NCBI GenBank assembly: GCA_038521825.1
Contig: JBCBKL010000028.1
Coordinates: forward strand, 1-38,660
Origin: JBCBKL01 sp038521825
GTDB lineage: Bacteria; Pseudomonadota; Alphaproteobacteria; Rhodobacterales; Rhodobacteraceae
Length of the DNA stretch: 38,660 nucleotides
Direction: 5' to 3'
A program made the translations under genes and the position numbers. Every line of letters begins with the position of its first letter. Position 1 is the stretch's first letter. Below the pieces are notes generated by a model. That model saw nothing but the letters and a program-made list of their open reading frames with translations. It was not told the DNA's origin and made no database searches. Of this stretch, positions 30,932 to 38,660 are shown in pieces.

Positions 30932-33166
30932 GTGGCAACCCAGACACGGCAATTGCGATTGGCGGCCCTTGGTCGACTTTCAAGGCAACGGCGGGTTCGC
31001 AACGCCGCGACGTTTGGTTTGGTCGTCCTTGGGCCTATTCTGGCGCTCGCGACGTTTCTGGTTCTTGGGCCCCTCGAGCAAGGATCAAGCACCCTGTCGC
31101 TGCGGCTCGTGCTGCTGGCCGATCTTGTCTATGTGCTTGTTGTGGCCGCACTGATCCTGGCGCAGATTGCCCGCTTGGTTGCCGCCCGGCGCGCCAAATC
31201 CGCCGGATCGCGCCTGCACCTGCGCCTGACAGGCGTATTTGCCCTCTTGGCGCTCATTCCTACTGTGACCGTCGCAATCTTTGCCGCGCTGACGATCAAT
31301 ATCGGTCTTGAGGGCTGGTTTTCGGATCGGGTTCAGCAGGTGGTCGGCAACTCCCTGGCGGCCGCGGAAGCCTACGAGCTGGAGCAGCGTGAAGACCTTG
31401 CCGAAGACGCCCTGGCGCTTGCCCGCTACTTCGATCGCCTGCGGCGGACCGAGCCCATTTCCGACAGCGAGCTTCTGGGTGAGGGGCAGCGTCAGATCCA
31501 GCGGGGACTGCGCGAGGCCTTTCTGATCGATGGCACGGGTTCGATTCGGTCCCGGGGCGATCGGTCGTATCTCTTCGATTTCGAGCAACCGCCTGAGGTG
31601 TATATCGAACGGGCTGACGCGGATGGCCTGGTGATCATCGAAGATTGGGCCAACAACGAATTTCGCGCACTTGTGCCCCTCCAAAGCTATGTCGACCGGT
31701 ATCTCTATGTCAGCCGCGATGTGGATGGTGAGCTGCTGTCCCTGCTCGACGAAACGCAGGAAACGGTCCGCTTTTATCAGCAGCTTGAAAGCGAGCGCGG
31801 TCGCCTGCTGTTCGATTTCGGCCTCTTTTATCTCGGGTTCGCGGTGATTCTGATCCTCGCCGCGATCTGGCTGGGTCTGTGGTTCGCCGAACGCCTGAGT
31901 GGTCCGGTGGGGCGGCTAACGGGTGCTGCGCAGCGGGTTGGGGCCGGAGATCTTGACGTACAGGTGCGCGAGGAAGAGGGCGATGACGAGATCGCCATGT
32001 TGGGCCGGTACTTCAACCAGATGACGCGGCAACTGAAAGGCCAGCGCGAGACGTTGCTGGACAACACGCACCAGATCGAACGCCGCCGCCGCCTATTTGA
32101 TTCTGTGCTGAGTTCGGTCACGTCAGGCGTCGTGGGTCTTGATGCCGAGGGGCGCGTTGCCTTTGTGAACCGTTCGGCAGAGCGCCTTCTGGGATGGCAC
32201 GAAGACCGTCAGTCGGTCGCACTGGCCGTCGCGGTGCCTGAATTCGCGGCCCTCTTTGCGTTGCTAAGGGCCAGCCCGACGCAAGTGGCGCAAGGGGAAA
32301 TCAAGGTGACGCGTAACGGGCGGCTGGAAAATCTGCTGGTGCGCATGGCAACCCGGCGGAACGAAGATGGCGGCCTTGAAGGCTATGTGGTGGCCTTTGA
32401 CGATGTCACCGATCTGGTCAGTGCGCAGCGCATGGCAGCCTGGGGCGACGTGGCGCGGCGGATCGCCCACGAGATCAAGAACCCGCTCACCCCGATCCAG
32501 CTGAGCGCCGAGCGGATCAAACGCAAATTCAGCCCAAAACTGGCCGAAGACAGCGATGCGCTGGAACAGATGACCGAGGTGATCGTGCGTCAGACCGGTG
32601 ATCTGCGCCGCATCGTCGATGAGTTTTCGAAATTCGCCCGTATGCCTGAACCGGAACGCAAGCCTCTGGACTTGGTCGAATTGGTCGAAGGGGCGGTCAT
32701 GTTGCAGCAATCGGGGCAGCCGGGGGTCGAGATCGCGACCGATCTGCCGGATGCGCCAATCGCGGCGGAACTGGACGGGACAATGATTGGGCAGGCGTTA
32801 ACCAATTTGATCAAGAATGCCGGTGAAGCCACTGAAAGTCTTAAGATCGACGGCGCCCCCGACGGGTACAGCCCCCGTATTGAGGTCGCAATGACCAACA
32901 CGCCGCTGGGCGCGCAGATCACCATTTCCGACAACGGTATCGGCCTGCCCGAAGACCGGGCGCGCCTGTTCGAACCTTATGTGACAACCCGCGACGAAGG
33001 TACCGGGCTGGGTCTGCCCATCGTCAAAAAGATCATCGAAGAACACGGGGGCACGCTGACGCTCGAAGATGCGGCCCCCATGCAAGGCGCAACACATTGC
33101 GGAGCGATGGCAGTGATAACGCTGCCCGTGCTCCATCAGGAAGTTAAGGAGAAGGTAGAGGCATGA
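30932..33166 (+). CDS. ntrY: Nitrogen/redox sensor histidine kinase NtrY
   Basis: Membrane-bound histidine kinase paired with NtrX. The 744-residue protein has three N-terminal membrane spans (about 25-48, 58-85, 103-130), a periplasmic sensor region of about 160 residues, a fourth span (about 290-315), a HAMP domain, a PAS domain (about 385-490, VVGLDAEGRVAFVNRSAERLL), the histidine H513 in RRIAHEIKNPLTPIQLSAERI and an ATPase domain (NLIKNAGEA, DNGIGLPEDRARLF, GTGLGLPIVKKI). Start is GTG with GAGGTGGGA upstream. In relatives NtrYX affects nitrogen use, respiration and envelope. The TGA overlaps the ntrX start. Confidence 0.95.
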   Translation: MATQTRQLRLAALGRLSRQRRVRNAATFGLVVLGPILALATFLVLGPLEQGSSTLSLRLVLLADLVYVLVVAALILAQIARLVAARRAKSAGSRLHLRLTGVFALLALIPTVTVAIFAALTINIGLEGWFSDRVQQVVGNSLAAAEAYELEQREDLAEDALALARYFDRLRRTEPISDSELLGEGQRQIQRGLREAFLIDGTGSIRSRGDRSYLFDFEQPPEVYIERADADGLVIIEDWANNEFRALVPLQSYVDRYLYVSRDVDGELLSLLDETQETVRFYQQLESERGRLLFDFGLFYLGFAVILILAAIWLGLWFAERLSGPVGRLTGAAQRVGAGDLDVQVREEEGDDEIAMLGRYFNQMTRQLKGQRETLLDNTHQIERRRRLFDSVLSSVTSGVVGLDAEGRVAFVNRSAERLLGWHEDRQSVALAVAVPEFAALFALLRASPTQVAQGEIKVTRNGRLENLLVRMATRRNEDGGLEGYVVAFDDVTDLVSAQRMAAWGDVARRIAHEIKNPLTPIQLSAERIKRKFSPKLAEDSDALEQMTEVIVRQTGDLRRIVDEFSKFARMPEPERKPLDLVELVEGAVMLQQSGQPGVEIATDLPDAPIAAELDGTMIGQALTNLIKNAGEATESLKIDGAPDGYSPRIEVAMTNTPLGAQITISDNGIGLPEDRARLFEPYVTTRDEGTGLGLPIVKKIIEEHGGTLTLEDAAPMQGATHCGAMAVITLPVLHQEVKEKVEA

Positions 33167-34575
33167 GTGATATACTAATCGTTGATGACGAACGCGATAT
33201 CCGCGAACTGATCTCGGATATTCTTGAGGACGAAGGGTTTTCGACCCGGCTGGCCGGAAATTCCGAAGATGCGATGAAAGCGATCAATGCCGAGGCCCCT
33301 GCGCTGATCATTCTTGATATCTGGCTCAAGGACAGCCGGATGGACGGGATCGACATCCTCAAGGCTGTCAAGCGGGACAACCCCGACGTGCCGGTGGTGA
33401 TCATTTCGGGCCATGGAAACATTGAGATTGCGGTCGCCGCCATTAAGCAAGGCGCATACGACTTTATCGAAAAGCCCTTCAACATTGATCAGTTGCTTGT
33501 CGTGATCCGCCGGGGCATGGAAACCAGCCGCCTGCGCCGCGAAAACCAGAGCCTGCGTCGCCAGGAGGCCGGGCAGGCCGAGATGATCGGCAATTCGTCC
33601 GCATTCCGCGCACTTGTGTCCCAGCTTGAAAAGGTCACGAAGTCGAACGGGCGCGTCATGCTGACCGGCCCGGCGGGTTGCGGCAAGGAGGTCGCGGCGC
33701 GATACATTCACGCCCATTCGAACCGGTCCAACGCGCCTTTTGTGACAGTGAACTGCGCGGGCGTCGAACCCGATCGCGTGGAGGAGGTTCTGTTCGGCCG
33801 TGAAACCGCGGACCGGGGTGTGGAACCGGGGCTGCTGGAACAGGCCCATGGCGGCATCGTCTATTTCGACGAAGTTGCCGATATGCCCGCAGGCACCCAG
33901 TCGAAAATCCTGCGGGTTCTGGTCGATCAGCAGTTCCGGCGGGTTGGTGGCAACGACAATGTCCGTGTCGATCTGCGGGTGATTTCATCGACAAACCGCG
34001 ATCTTGAGGCCGAGATACAGGCGCAGAACTTCCGGCAGGAACTCTATCACCGTCTCAACGTTGTGCCGATCGAGGTGCCGTCGCTCGAAGACCGGCGCGA
34101 AGATATTCCGGTGCTCGCGACACACTTCATTGATAGCTTTCACAAATCACAGGGCCTGCCGCATCGCAGGTTGGCTGAAGATGCGTCGGCGCTTTTGCAG
34201 ACCATGGCGTGGCCCGGCAACGTCCGCCAGCTTCGCAACATGATCGAGCGCGTCCTGATCCTGGGCGAAGGCACTGGCGACATCGAAGCGGCCGAGCTGC
34301 CGGGCGAACAGGAGGGCCAGGCCGATGAAGGCCGTGTGGTCCTGTCGGGCGCCTTGGCGACGCTGCCGCTGCGCGAGGCCCGGGAGGCGTTCGAACGCGA
34401 ATATCTGCTGACCCAGATCAACCGGTTCGGCGGCAACATTTCCCGCACCGCGAATTTCGTCGGGATGGAGCGCAGCGCGCTTCACCGCAAGCTAAAGTCA
34501 CTCGGCGTTGTTACCAGCTCAAAGGCAGGGGCCCGGGTGGCGCATCTGGACGAAATGGCGACAGCGGCGGAGTAG
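33163..34575 (+). CDS. ntrX: Response regulator NtrX
   Basis: Partner of NtrY. The 470-residue protein has a receiver domain (D52 in IILDIWLKDS, K in DFIEKPF), an AAA+ domain with an atypical Walker A GPAGCGKE and Walker B VYFDEVAD, and a Fis-type helix-turn-helix (GGNISRTANFVGMERSALHRKLK). As usual in NtrX it lacks GAFTGA: LFGRETADRG leads directly to the LEQAHGG segment, so it is not expected to work with sigma-54. The ATG lies within the ntrY end (ATGA), and a GGAGAAGG site precedes it. In several other alphaproteobacteria hfq, hflX or trkA follow; here an opposite-strand HNH gene comes next. Confidence 0.95.
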   Translation: MSDILIVDDERDIRELISDILEDEGFSTRLAGNSEDAMKAINAEAPALIILDIWLKDSRMDGIDILKAVKRDNPDVPVVIISGHGNIEIAVAAIKQGAYDFIEKPFNIDQLLVVIRRGMETSRLRRENQSLRRQEAGQAEMIGNSSAFRALVSQLEKVTKSNGRVMLTGPAGCGKEVAARYIHAHSNRSNAPFVTVNCAGVEPDRVEEVLFGRETADRGVEPGLLEQAHGGIVYFDEVADMPAGTQSKILRVLVDQQFRRVGGNDNVRVDLRVISSTNRDLEAEIQAQNFRQELYHRLNVVPIEVPSLEDRREDIPVLATHFIDSFHKSQGLPHRRLAEDASALLQTMAWPGNVRQLRNMIERVLILGEGTGDIEAAELPGEQEGQADEGRVVLSGALATLPLREAREAFEREYLLTQINRFGGNISRTANFVGMERSALHRKLKSLGVVTSSKAGARVAHLDEMATAAE

Positions 34576-34576
34576 T

Positions 34577-34870
34577 TTAACGTTTGCGGCGCTTGCCGGG
34601 GATTTTCGATTGAAAATCCGGCGAGCGCTTCGCCACCCACGCCAGGAACTTTGCGAGCCGAGGATGGGCGCGCAATGCCGCTGGTGTGTTATAGGACCGG
34701 GCCAGTTCCGCTTCTGTCAGGGCCGCGTGGATCTCACGGTGGCAGATGTGATGCAGCAGAACGGTTGGGCCGCCTTTTCCGCCTTTGAGTTTGGGGATGA
34801 GGTGGTGCAGACTTTGCGGAACGTCGGGTGGAATGGGCCGGTCACAGAGCGGACAAACCGGATCGGGCAT
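34577..34870 (-). CDS. Small HNH endonuclease-like protein
   Basis: A 97-residue protein consisting of one HNH motif: a C-x-x-C pair (CPLCDRPI), then LHHLIPKLKGGKGG, VLLHHICHREIHAAL and a basic tail. The second zinc cysteine is in HHIC. HNH nucleases cut DNA using a divalent metal; stand-alone small forms are widespread in Proteobacteria and their targets are mostly unknown. A start at ATG 34870 is preceded by AAGGACC; an upstream in-frame codon would add 30 residues without the motif. It converges tail-to-tail with ntrX, with one base between stops. Confidence 0.85.
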   Translation of the reverse strand: MPDPVCPLCDRPIPPDVPQSLHHLIPKLKGGKGGPTVLLHHICHREIHAALTEAELARSYNTPAALRAHPRLAKFLAWVAKRSPDFQSKIPGKRRKR

Positions 34871-34943
34871 TGAAAGGTCCTTGCGCCGCTGCAAACACCC
34901 GTGACAATTGGCCTTGCACGTTAAGGATGCAAGGGGGCGACGC

Positions 34944-36326
34944 GTGGACTTCGAATTCAACTTCGATCTGGCAAGCCAGCCGGAGATTGTTCAGACGGCT
35001 GCCGGATACATCCTGCAGGGCTGGGATCTGGCGAAAGGCTGGCTGCTGAGCCCGGAGGCCTGGTCGCAATTCGGGTTGCTGATTGTGGCTTATCTGGCGG
35101 CGCGGTACTTTACAGCGAGGGTCACGCCCGCTCTGCAGCGTTTGCTGACCCCACCGGAAGAGGCGCAGAACGTTATCGCGACGGGCCGCCGTTTCGTGCT
35201 GATGTTCCTGCCGCTGCTTTTGCCTATTGCGGCGTTCGCGTTCACGGCTGTCGGCGAACAAATCGTCCGCTCGATCTTTGAATCCGGGGCCGTCATCGCC
35301 TTTGGTAAACGCGTCTTTATCTTTCTGGCGGCCCGACAGCTGGCCAATGAAATCGTGCAGGAGCCGTTTCTCAAGCTCTTGGCTGGCAAGGTGCTGGTTC
35401 CGATTGCGGCGCTTTATGCGCTTGGCCTGCTTGATCCGGTGGCTGTCTGGCTGACTGAAACCGTCGTTGGTGTGGGTAACATCCAGTTTTCGCTGATGTC
35501 CATCGTGCGCGGTGCGATTGCCGGGGCGATCCTGTTCTGGCTGGGCTCCTGGAGCAGCCAGCAATCAGCGGTCTACATATCGAAACAGGACATGCGCCCG
35601 TCGCTGCGGGAATTGTCGACCAAGACGGCTGAGCTGCTGATCTTTGGCACCGCCTTCATCCTGCTTATGAGCATTATGGAGATCAACCTCGCCTCGCTGG
35701 CCGTCATTGGGGGTGCCATCGGTGTGGGTTTGGGCTTTGGCCTGCAAAAGATCGCGTCAAATTTCATCTCGGGCGTCATTCTGCTGCTTGAGGGGCAGGC
35801 GACCGTCGGCGACTATGTCGAACTGGACGGTGGTGAGGCGGGCACGATCGTCAAAATGACCGCGCGTGCGGCCATTCTTGAGACATTCGATGGCCGCTGG
35901 ATCGTTGTCCCGAACGAAGATTTCATCGTCACAAGGGTTGTCAACTATTCCGACAGCGGCAGTGCCAACCGGTACGAGGCGGAATTCTCGGTCAGCTACG
36001 ACACCGATATCAACAAGGTTCCGGGCATTATCAATCCGGCCGTCGAGGCCTTGTCATTCGTCCTGAGCGAACCCGAAGGCCCCGATTGCGAGCTGGTCGG
36101 CTTTGGCGACAGCGGTGTCGACTTCTGCGTCGAATACTGGGTGAACGGCATCGACGACGGCCGGAACAAGTACAAAAGCCACGTGTTGTTCGCGATCTGG
36201 AATGCCCTGAAAGACGCCAATATCGAGATCCCCTATCCACATCGGGTGGTCGAACTCAAAACCGATGCGGCGCAGGCGCATTCTCTGGCTGAACAAAGCA
36301 TCAACGGTCCGCGACAAGAGGCATGA
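34944..36326 (+). CDS. MscS-family mechanosensitive ion channel
   Basis: Inner-membrane channel that opens on membrane tension to release solutes. The 460-residue protein has about five hydrophobic segments before the pore helix, which carries the typical MscS sequence SLAVIGGAIGVGLGFGLQKIASNFISGVILL, followed by the beta domain GQATVGDYVELDGGEAGTIVKMTARAAILETFDGRWIVVPNEDF and the C-terminal vestibule (VSYDTDINKVPGII to IEIPYPHRVVEL). It is longer than E. coli MscS (286 aa), so closer to the larger MscS-like channels. The GTG start has AAGGGGG seven bases upstream. Its stop overlaps the ATG of the next gene. Confidence 0.93.
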   Translation: MDFEFNFDLASQPEIVQTAAGYILQGWDLAKGWLLSPEAWSQFGLLIVAYLAARYFTARVTPALQRLLTPPEEAQNVIATGRRFVLMFLPLLLPIAAFAFTAVGEQIVRSIFESGAVIAFGKRVFIFLAARQLANEIVQEPFLKLLAGKVLVPIAALYALGLLDPVAVWLTETVVGVGNIQFSLMSIVRGAIAGAILFWLGSWSSQQSAVYISKQDMRPSLRELSTKTAELLIFGTAFILLMSIMEINLASLAVIGGAIGVGLGFGLQKIASNFISGVILLLEGQATVGDYVELDGGEAGTIVKMTARAAILETFDGRWIVVPNEDFIVTRVVNYSDSGSANRYEAEFSVSYDTDINKVPGIINPAVEALSFVLSEPEGPDCELVGFGDSGVDFCVEYWVNGIDDGRNKYKSHVLFAIWNALKDANIEIPYPHRVVELKTDAAQAHSLAEQSINGPRQEA

Positions 36327-37486
36327 CGCGCCAGGCCCTCGTCATCGGGGCGGGCCCGGCGGGCCTGATGGCCGCCGAAGAATTGGCTCGCGCCGGTCTG
36401 ACCGTGACCGTAGCCGAGGCGATGCCGTCGATTGGCCGCAAGTTCCTGATGGCTGGAAAATCCGGTTTGAACGTGACCAATACCCGCCCGTTCGATTCCT
36501 TTGTCGGGGCCTATGAACCGCATGAACGCCTGCGCCCCATGTTGGCGGAGTTCGGGCCGGATCAGGTGTGTGAATGGGCCCAAGGTTTGGGTCAGGCCCT
36601 TTTCGCCGGATCGTCGGGCCATGTCTTTCCCACGGTGATGAAAGCGTCGCCCCTGCTCAGGGCTTGGGCGGGTCGTTTGGCGGATCTTGGTGTTACCATC
36701 CTGACGCGTCACCGCTGGGTCGGGGGGCTGCCCGAGATGGGTGGGGCATGGCGCTTTGACCCCGCTGAGCCGGTTGAGGCCGATATAGTGATCTTGGCCC
36801 TTGGTGGTGCGAGTTGGCGCAGGCTTGGATCGGACGGAACGTGGTCAGAGGCGCTGGCCGATGCGGGCATTCCGACGGTACCGTTCGCGCCATCGAATGT
36901 GGGATTTCGGGTTGTTTGGAGCGACCACATGCGGCCCAATTTTGGCAAACCTGTTAAACCTGTCGCGTTAATTGCTGGCGATCGCGATGTCCGGGGTGAA
37001 TTCGTACTCTCGGAGCAGGGGATCGAGGGCAGCGGCGTCTATGCTGTTTCATCGGTGTTGCGCAAAGGCGCAGAGCTGTTTGTCGATCTTGTCCCGGATC
37101 TGAGCGATGCCGCGGTTCAGGAGCGTCTGGCGCGGGCACGTCGCGGGAAAACCGTGTCGAATCTGTTGCGCAGTCTGTTTCGCTTTGACCGGGTCAAAAT
37201 CGCGCTTGTTCAGGAATTCGCGCGGGGCGTCCCGATCACTGAACTGCCGCTCAAACGGTTGCCGATCCCGCATCTGGGACCAAGGCCGATGGACGAGGCG
37301 ATTTCGACCGCCGGAGGTGTCGCATGGACGGCGTTGGACGACAGGCTGATGCTGGCGCAGCGGCCGGGCGTCTTTTGCGCGGGCGAGATGCTGGACTGGG
37401 ACGCGCCCACTGGTGGCTATCTGCTGACCGCGTGCCTTGCCACGGGTCGGTGGGCGGGCAGGGCGGCGGCAGCCTTTGCCGGCTAG
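36323..37486 (+). CDS. FAD-dependent oxidoreductase, PP_4765/HI0933-like family
   Basis: A 387-residue flavoprotein of the BaiN/HI0933 relatives (the TIGR03862 PP_4765 group). The FAD-binding loop VIGAGPAGLMAAEELARAG is at 6-24, followed by GRKFLMAGKSGLNVTN and the late FAD-site segment RPGVFCAGEMLDWDAPTGGYLLTACLATGRWAG. Function is unknown in this group; relatives are not well characterised. The start overlaps the mscS stop (ATGA), so expression is coupled to the channel. Its stop codon shares three bases with the stop of the opposite GST gene. Confidence 0.88.
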   Translation: MTRQALVIGAGPAGLMAAEELARAGLTVTVAEAMPSIGRKFLMAGKSGLNVTNTRPFDSFVGAYEPHERLRPMLAEFGPDQVCEWAQGLGQALFAGSSGHVFPTVMKASPLLRAWAGRLADLGVTILTRHRWVGGLPEMGGAWRFDPAEPVEADIVILALGGASWRRLGSDGTWSEALADAGIPTVPFAPSNVGFRVVWSDHMRPNFGKPVKPVALIAGDRDVRGEFVLSEQGIEGSGVYAVSSVLRKGAELFVDLVPDLSDAAVQERLARARRGKTVSNLLRSLFRFDRVKIALVQEFARGVPITELPLKRLPIPHLGPRPMDEAISTAGGVAWTALDDRLMLAQRPGVFCAGEMLDWDAPTGGYLLTACLATGRWAGRAAAAFAG

Positions 37487-38070
37487 GCGTGGCGTCCCGC
37501 GGCTGAAAAGGCCGGGCGGGCCCGCATCTCCTTGGTGTAGGCCTTGATCCGGTCGCTGATCGGCGGGAACTCGGCCATCCGGGCCCAGCCCAGACAATGG
37601 ACCGCCAGAATGTCGGGGACAGACATGGTATCGCCCATGATGAAGGGACCCTGAACTGCATCCTCGAGCATCGACAAGCTGCGCAGGAACTCCTTTTTCA
37701 ATGCGTCGGTGATCTGGGGCATCCGCACGTCGTCGGGCAGAATCATGTTGTGCTTCGAATGGGTCCAGAGCAGGGCGTCGAATTCGTCGACCAGCATCTG
37801 GGTGACGGCATCCTGTCGTGCGCGGGCTATCGTGCCGGCGGGGGCCGTCAAGCCGCCGTGCTTATCGGCGAGATAAGTCATGATGGCGACGCTGTCGGTC
37901 AGGACATCGTCGCCGTCCTTCATCGCTGGGATCTTGCCTGACGCGTTGAATTGCTTGGCCTCAGGGGTGCCGGGATAAACTTCTGTGAAGATGTAGGGCT
38001 GGCCCAGCTCCTCCAGCATCCACATCACCCGGAACGCGCGACTGCGCACGGCTCCCATTACTTCGTACAT
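37483..38070 (-). CDS. Glutathione S-transferase family protein
   Basis: A 195-residue cytosolic GST-like protein. The thioredoxin-like domain (1-70) has the short start MYEVMGAVRSRAFRVMWMLEELG, a conserved cis-proline in SGKIPAMKDGD, and LTDSVAIMTYLADKHG, where the serine contacts glutathione. The C-terminal helical domain ends with the N-capping-type segment PFIMGDTMSVPDILAVHCLGW. Physiological substrate is unknown. AAGGATC lies 9 bases before the ATG. The gene is divergent from the GFA-family gene. Confidence 0.9.
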   Translation of the reverse strand: MYEVMGAVRSRAFRVMWMLEELGQPYIFTEVYPGTPEAKQFNASGKIPAMKDGDDVLTDSVAIMTYLADKHGGLTAPAGTIARARQDAVTQMLVDEFDALLWTHSKHNMILPDDVRMPQITDALKKEFLRSLSMLEDAVQGPFIMGDTMSVPDILAVHCLGWARMAEFPPISDRIKAYTKEMRARPAFSAAGRHA

Positions 38071-38195
38071 CGGCTATGATCCTTCCGTCTTGCAAACGCA
38101 CTTTAGCGGCGAGGATTTCGATCACAACCCGAAGTTCCTGACGGAAAATGGCAGGGAACTGCGCTAGGAAAGACACCAGAGTGATGGAGGGATCA

Positions 38196-38630
38196 ATGTC
38201 TAAGACCGGTTCATGTATTTGCGGCGCGGTGCGCTATGAAATCAAAGGCGACGTGACCAAAACGGGGGCCTGTCATTGCGGCATGTGCCGGAAATGGAGC
38301 GGTGGGGTATATCTGGGCGTTGAAGTTCCGGCCGATGCGCTCAAGGTTGATGGCAAGGAAAATATCGCCACCTATGCCTCGTCTGAATGGGCAGAACGGG
38401 CGTTCTGCAAGATCTGCGGCAGTTCGCTTTATTATCGGGTTACGGCGCCCGGTCCCTATCAGGGGACGTATCATCTGGGGCTGGGCGGTATCGACGACCC
38501 CGACGGGGTGCAATTGACGGAAGAGATTTTTATCGATCGCAAACCGGACGGCTACGCCTTCGCAGGAGACCGCAAGACGATGACAGAGGCAGAGGTGATG
38601 GCGATGTTCGCCGGCCCTGCCGAGACCTAG
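38196..38630 (+). CDS. GFA-family (CENP-V/GFA domain) zinc protein
   Basis: A 144-residue protein of the glutathione-dependent formaldehyde-activating (GFA) family. Zinc ligands are visible as GSCICGAVRYEI, the CHCGMCRKWSG block and FCKICGSSLYY, and the AERAFCKIC segment is typical. Known GFA (Gfa) is described as accelerating adduct formation of glutathione with formaldehyde, but most members have no shown activity. A GGAGGGA ribosome site precedes the chosen ATG by a good distance; an ATG 16 codons upstream is possible. It is divergent from a GST gene, a suggestive glutathione link but no proof. Confidence 0.9.
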   Translation: MSKTGSCICGAVRYEIKGDVTKTGACHCGMCRKWSGGVYLGVEVPADALKVDGKENIATYASSEWAERAFCKICGSSLYYRVTAPGPYQGTYHLGLGGIDDPDGVQLTEEIFIDRKPDGYAFAGDRKTMTEAEVMAMFAGPAET

Positions 38631-38660
38631 GTCACCGGGAACACAAAGCACCGGTCGCGA

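Noticed and set aside
38075..38167. Short plus-strand reading segment ending in EDFDHNPKFLTENGRELR before the GFA gene
   Set aside because: Looks protein-like but has no start codon with ribosome site and is only about 30 codons; it might be a gene relic but cannot be supported.

Overview
The window reads as ordinary chromosome of a GC-rich alphaproteobacterium of the Rhodobacteraceae, most likely the Roseobacter group. The main grounds are a nuo operon running into birA-coaX-rnj, the dusB(nifR3)-ntrB-ntrC-ntrY-ntrX cluster with a Rhodobacter-type NtrC that lacks the sigma-54 contact loop, a VPLPA-CTERM surface protein, a Hint-domain protein and a PP_4765-type flavoprotein. No species call is possible from the sequence alone. 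I saw no tRNA, rRNA, CRISPR array, intact insertion sequence or phage gene.

Layout. 1-9.5 kb: distal end of the complex I operon (nuoK, nuoL, nuoM, nuoN), preceded by two small unrecognised genes inside the operon and followed in tight series by biotin ligase, type III pantothenate kinase and ribonuclease J. 9.5-16.6 kb: a looser, accessory-looking stretch with a transglutaminase-like protein, a single-domain BLUF photoreceptor, a decayed 3' end of a second RhlE helicase, an unknown membrane protein, an intact rhlE, a glycosyltransferase, a small exported protein and a very tyrosine-rich VPLPA-CTERM protein. 16.6-27.2 kb: prfC, a SnoaL-like protein, a tandem universal stress protein, a degenerate Hint protein, a translationally coupled SDR-alkC pair, hpt, a RatA/Coq10-like protein, an MmgE/PrpD protein, and a minus-strand operon ispD-ispF-pgpA-cinA in which every junction overlaps. 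27.4-34.6 kb: nitrogen regulation, dusB-ntrBC then ntrYX. 34.6-38.6 kb: HNH protein, MscS channel, flavoprotein, GST and GFA-family protein.

How the parts relate. NuoKLMN form the proton-pumping arm of NADH dehydrogenase. BirA and CoaX serve cofactor supply and RNase J serves RNA turnover. IspD and IspF are consecutive-pathway MEP isoprenoid enzymes. NtrBC and NtrYX sense and relay nitrogen (and, in relatives, redox) status. The rest is mostly stress, repair and envelope function.

No clear new multi-gene system is evident. The points most worth checking are the paired Cys-motif proteins embedded in the nuo operon, the RhlE remnant, a strong terminator-like hairpin on the plus strand between the divergent ispD and dusB, the coupling of an active-site-degenerate SDR to alkC, and the tyrosine-rich exported protein.
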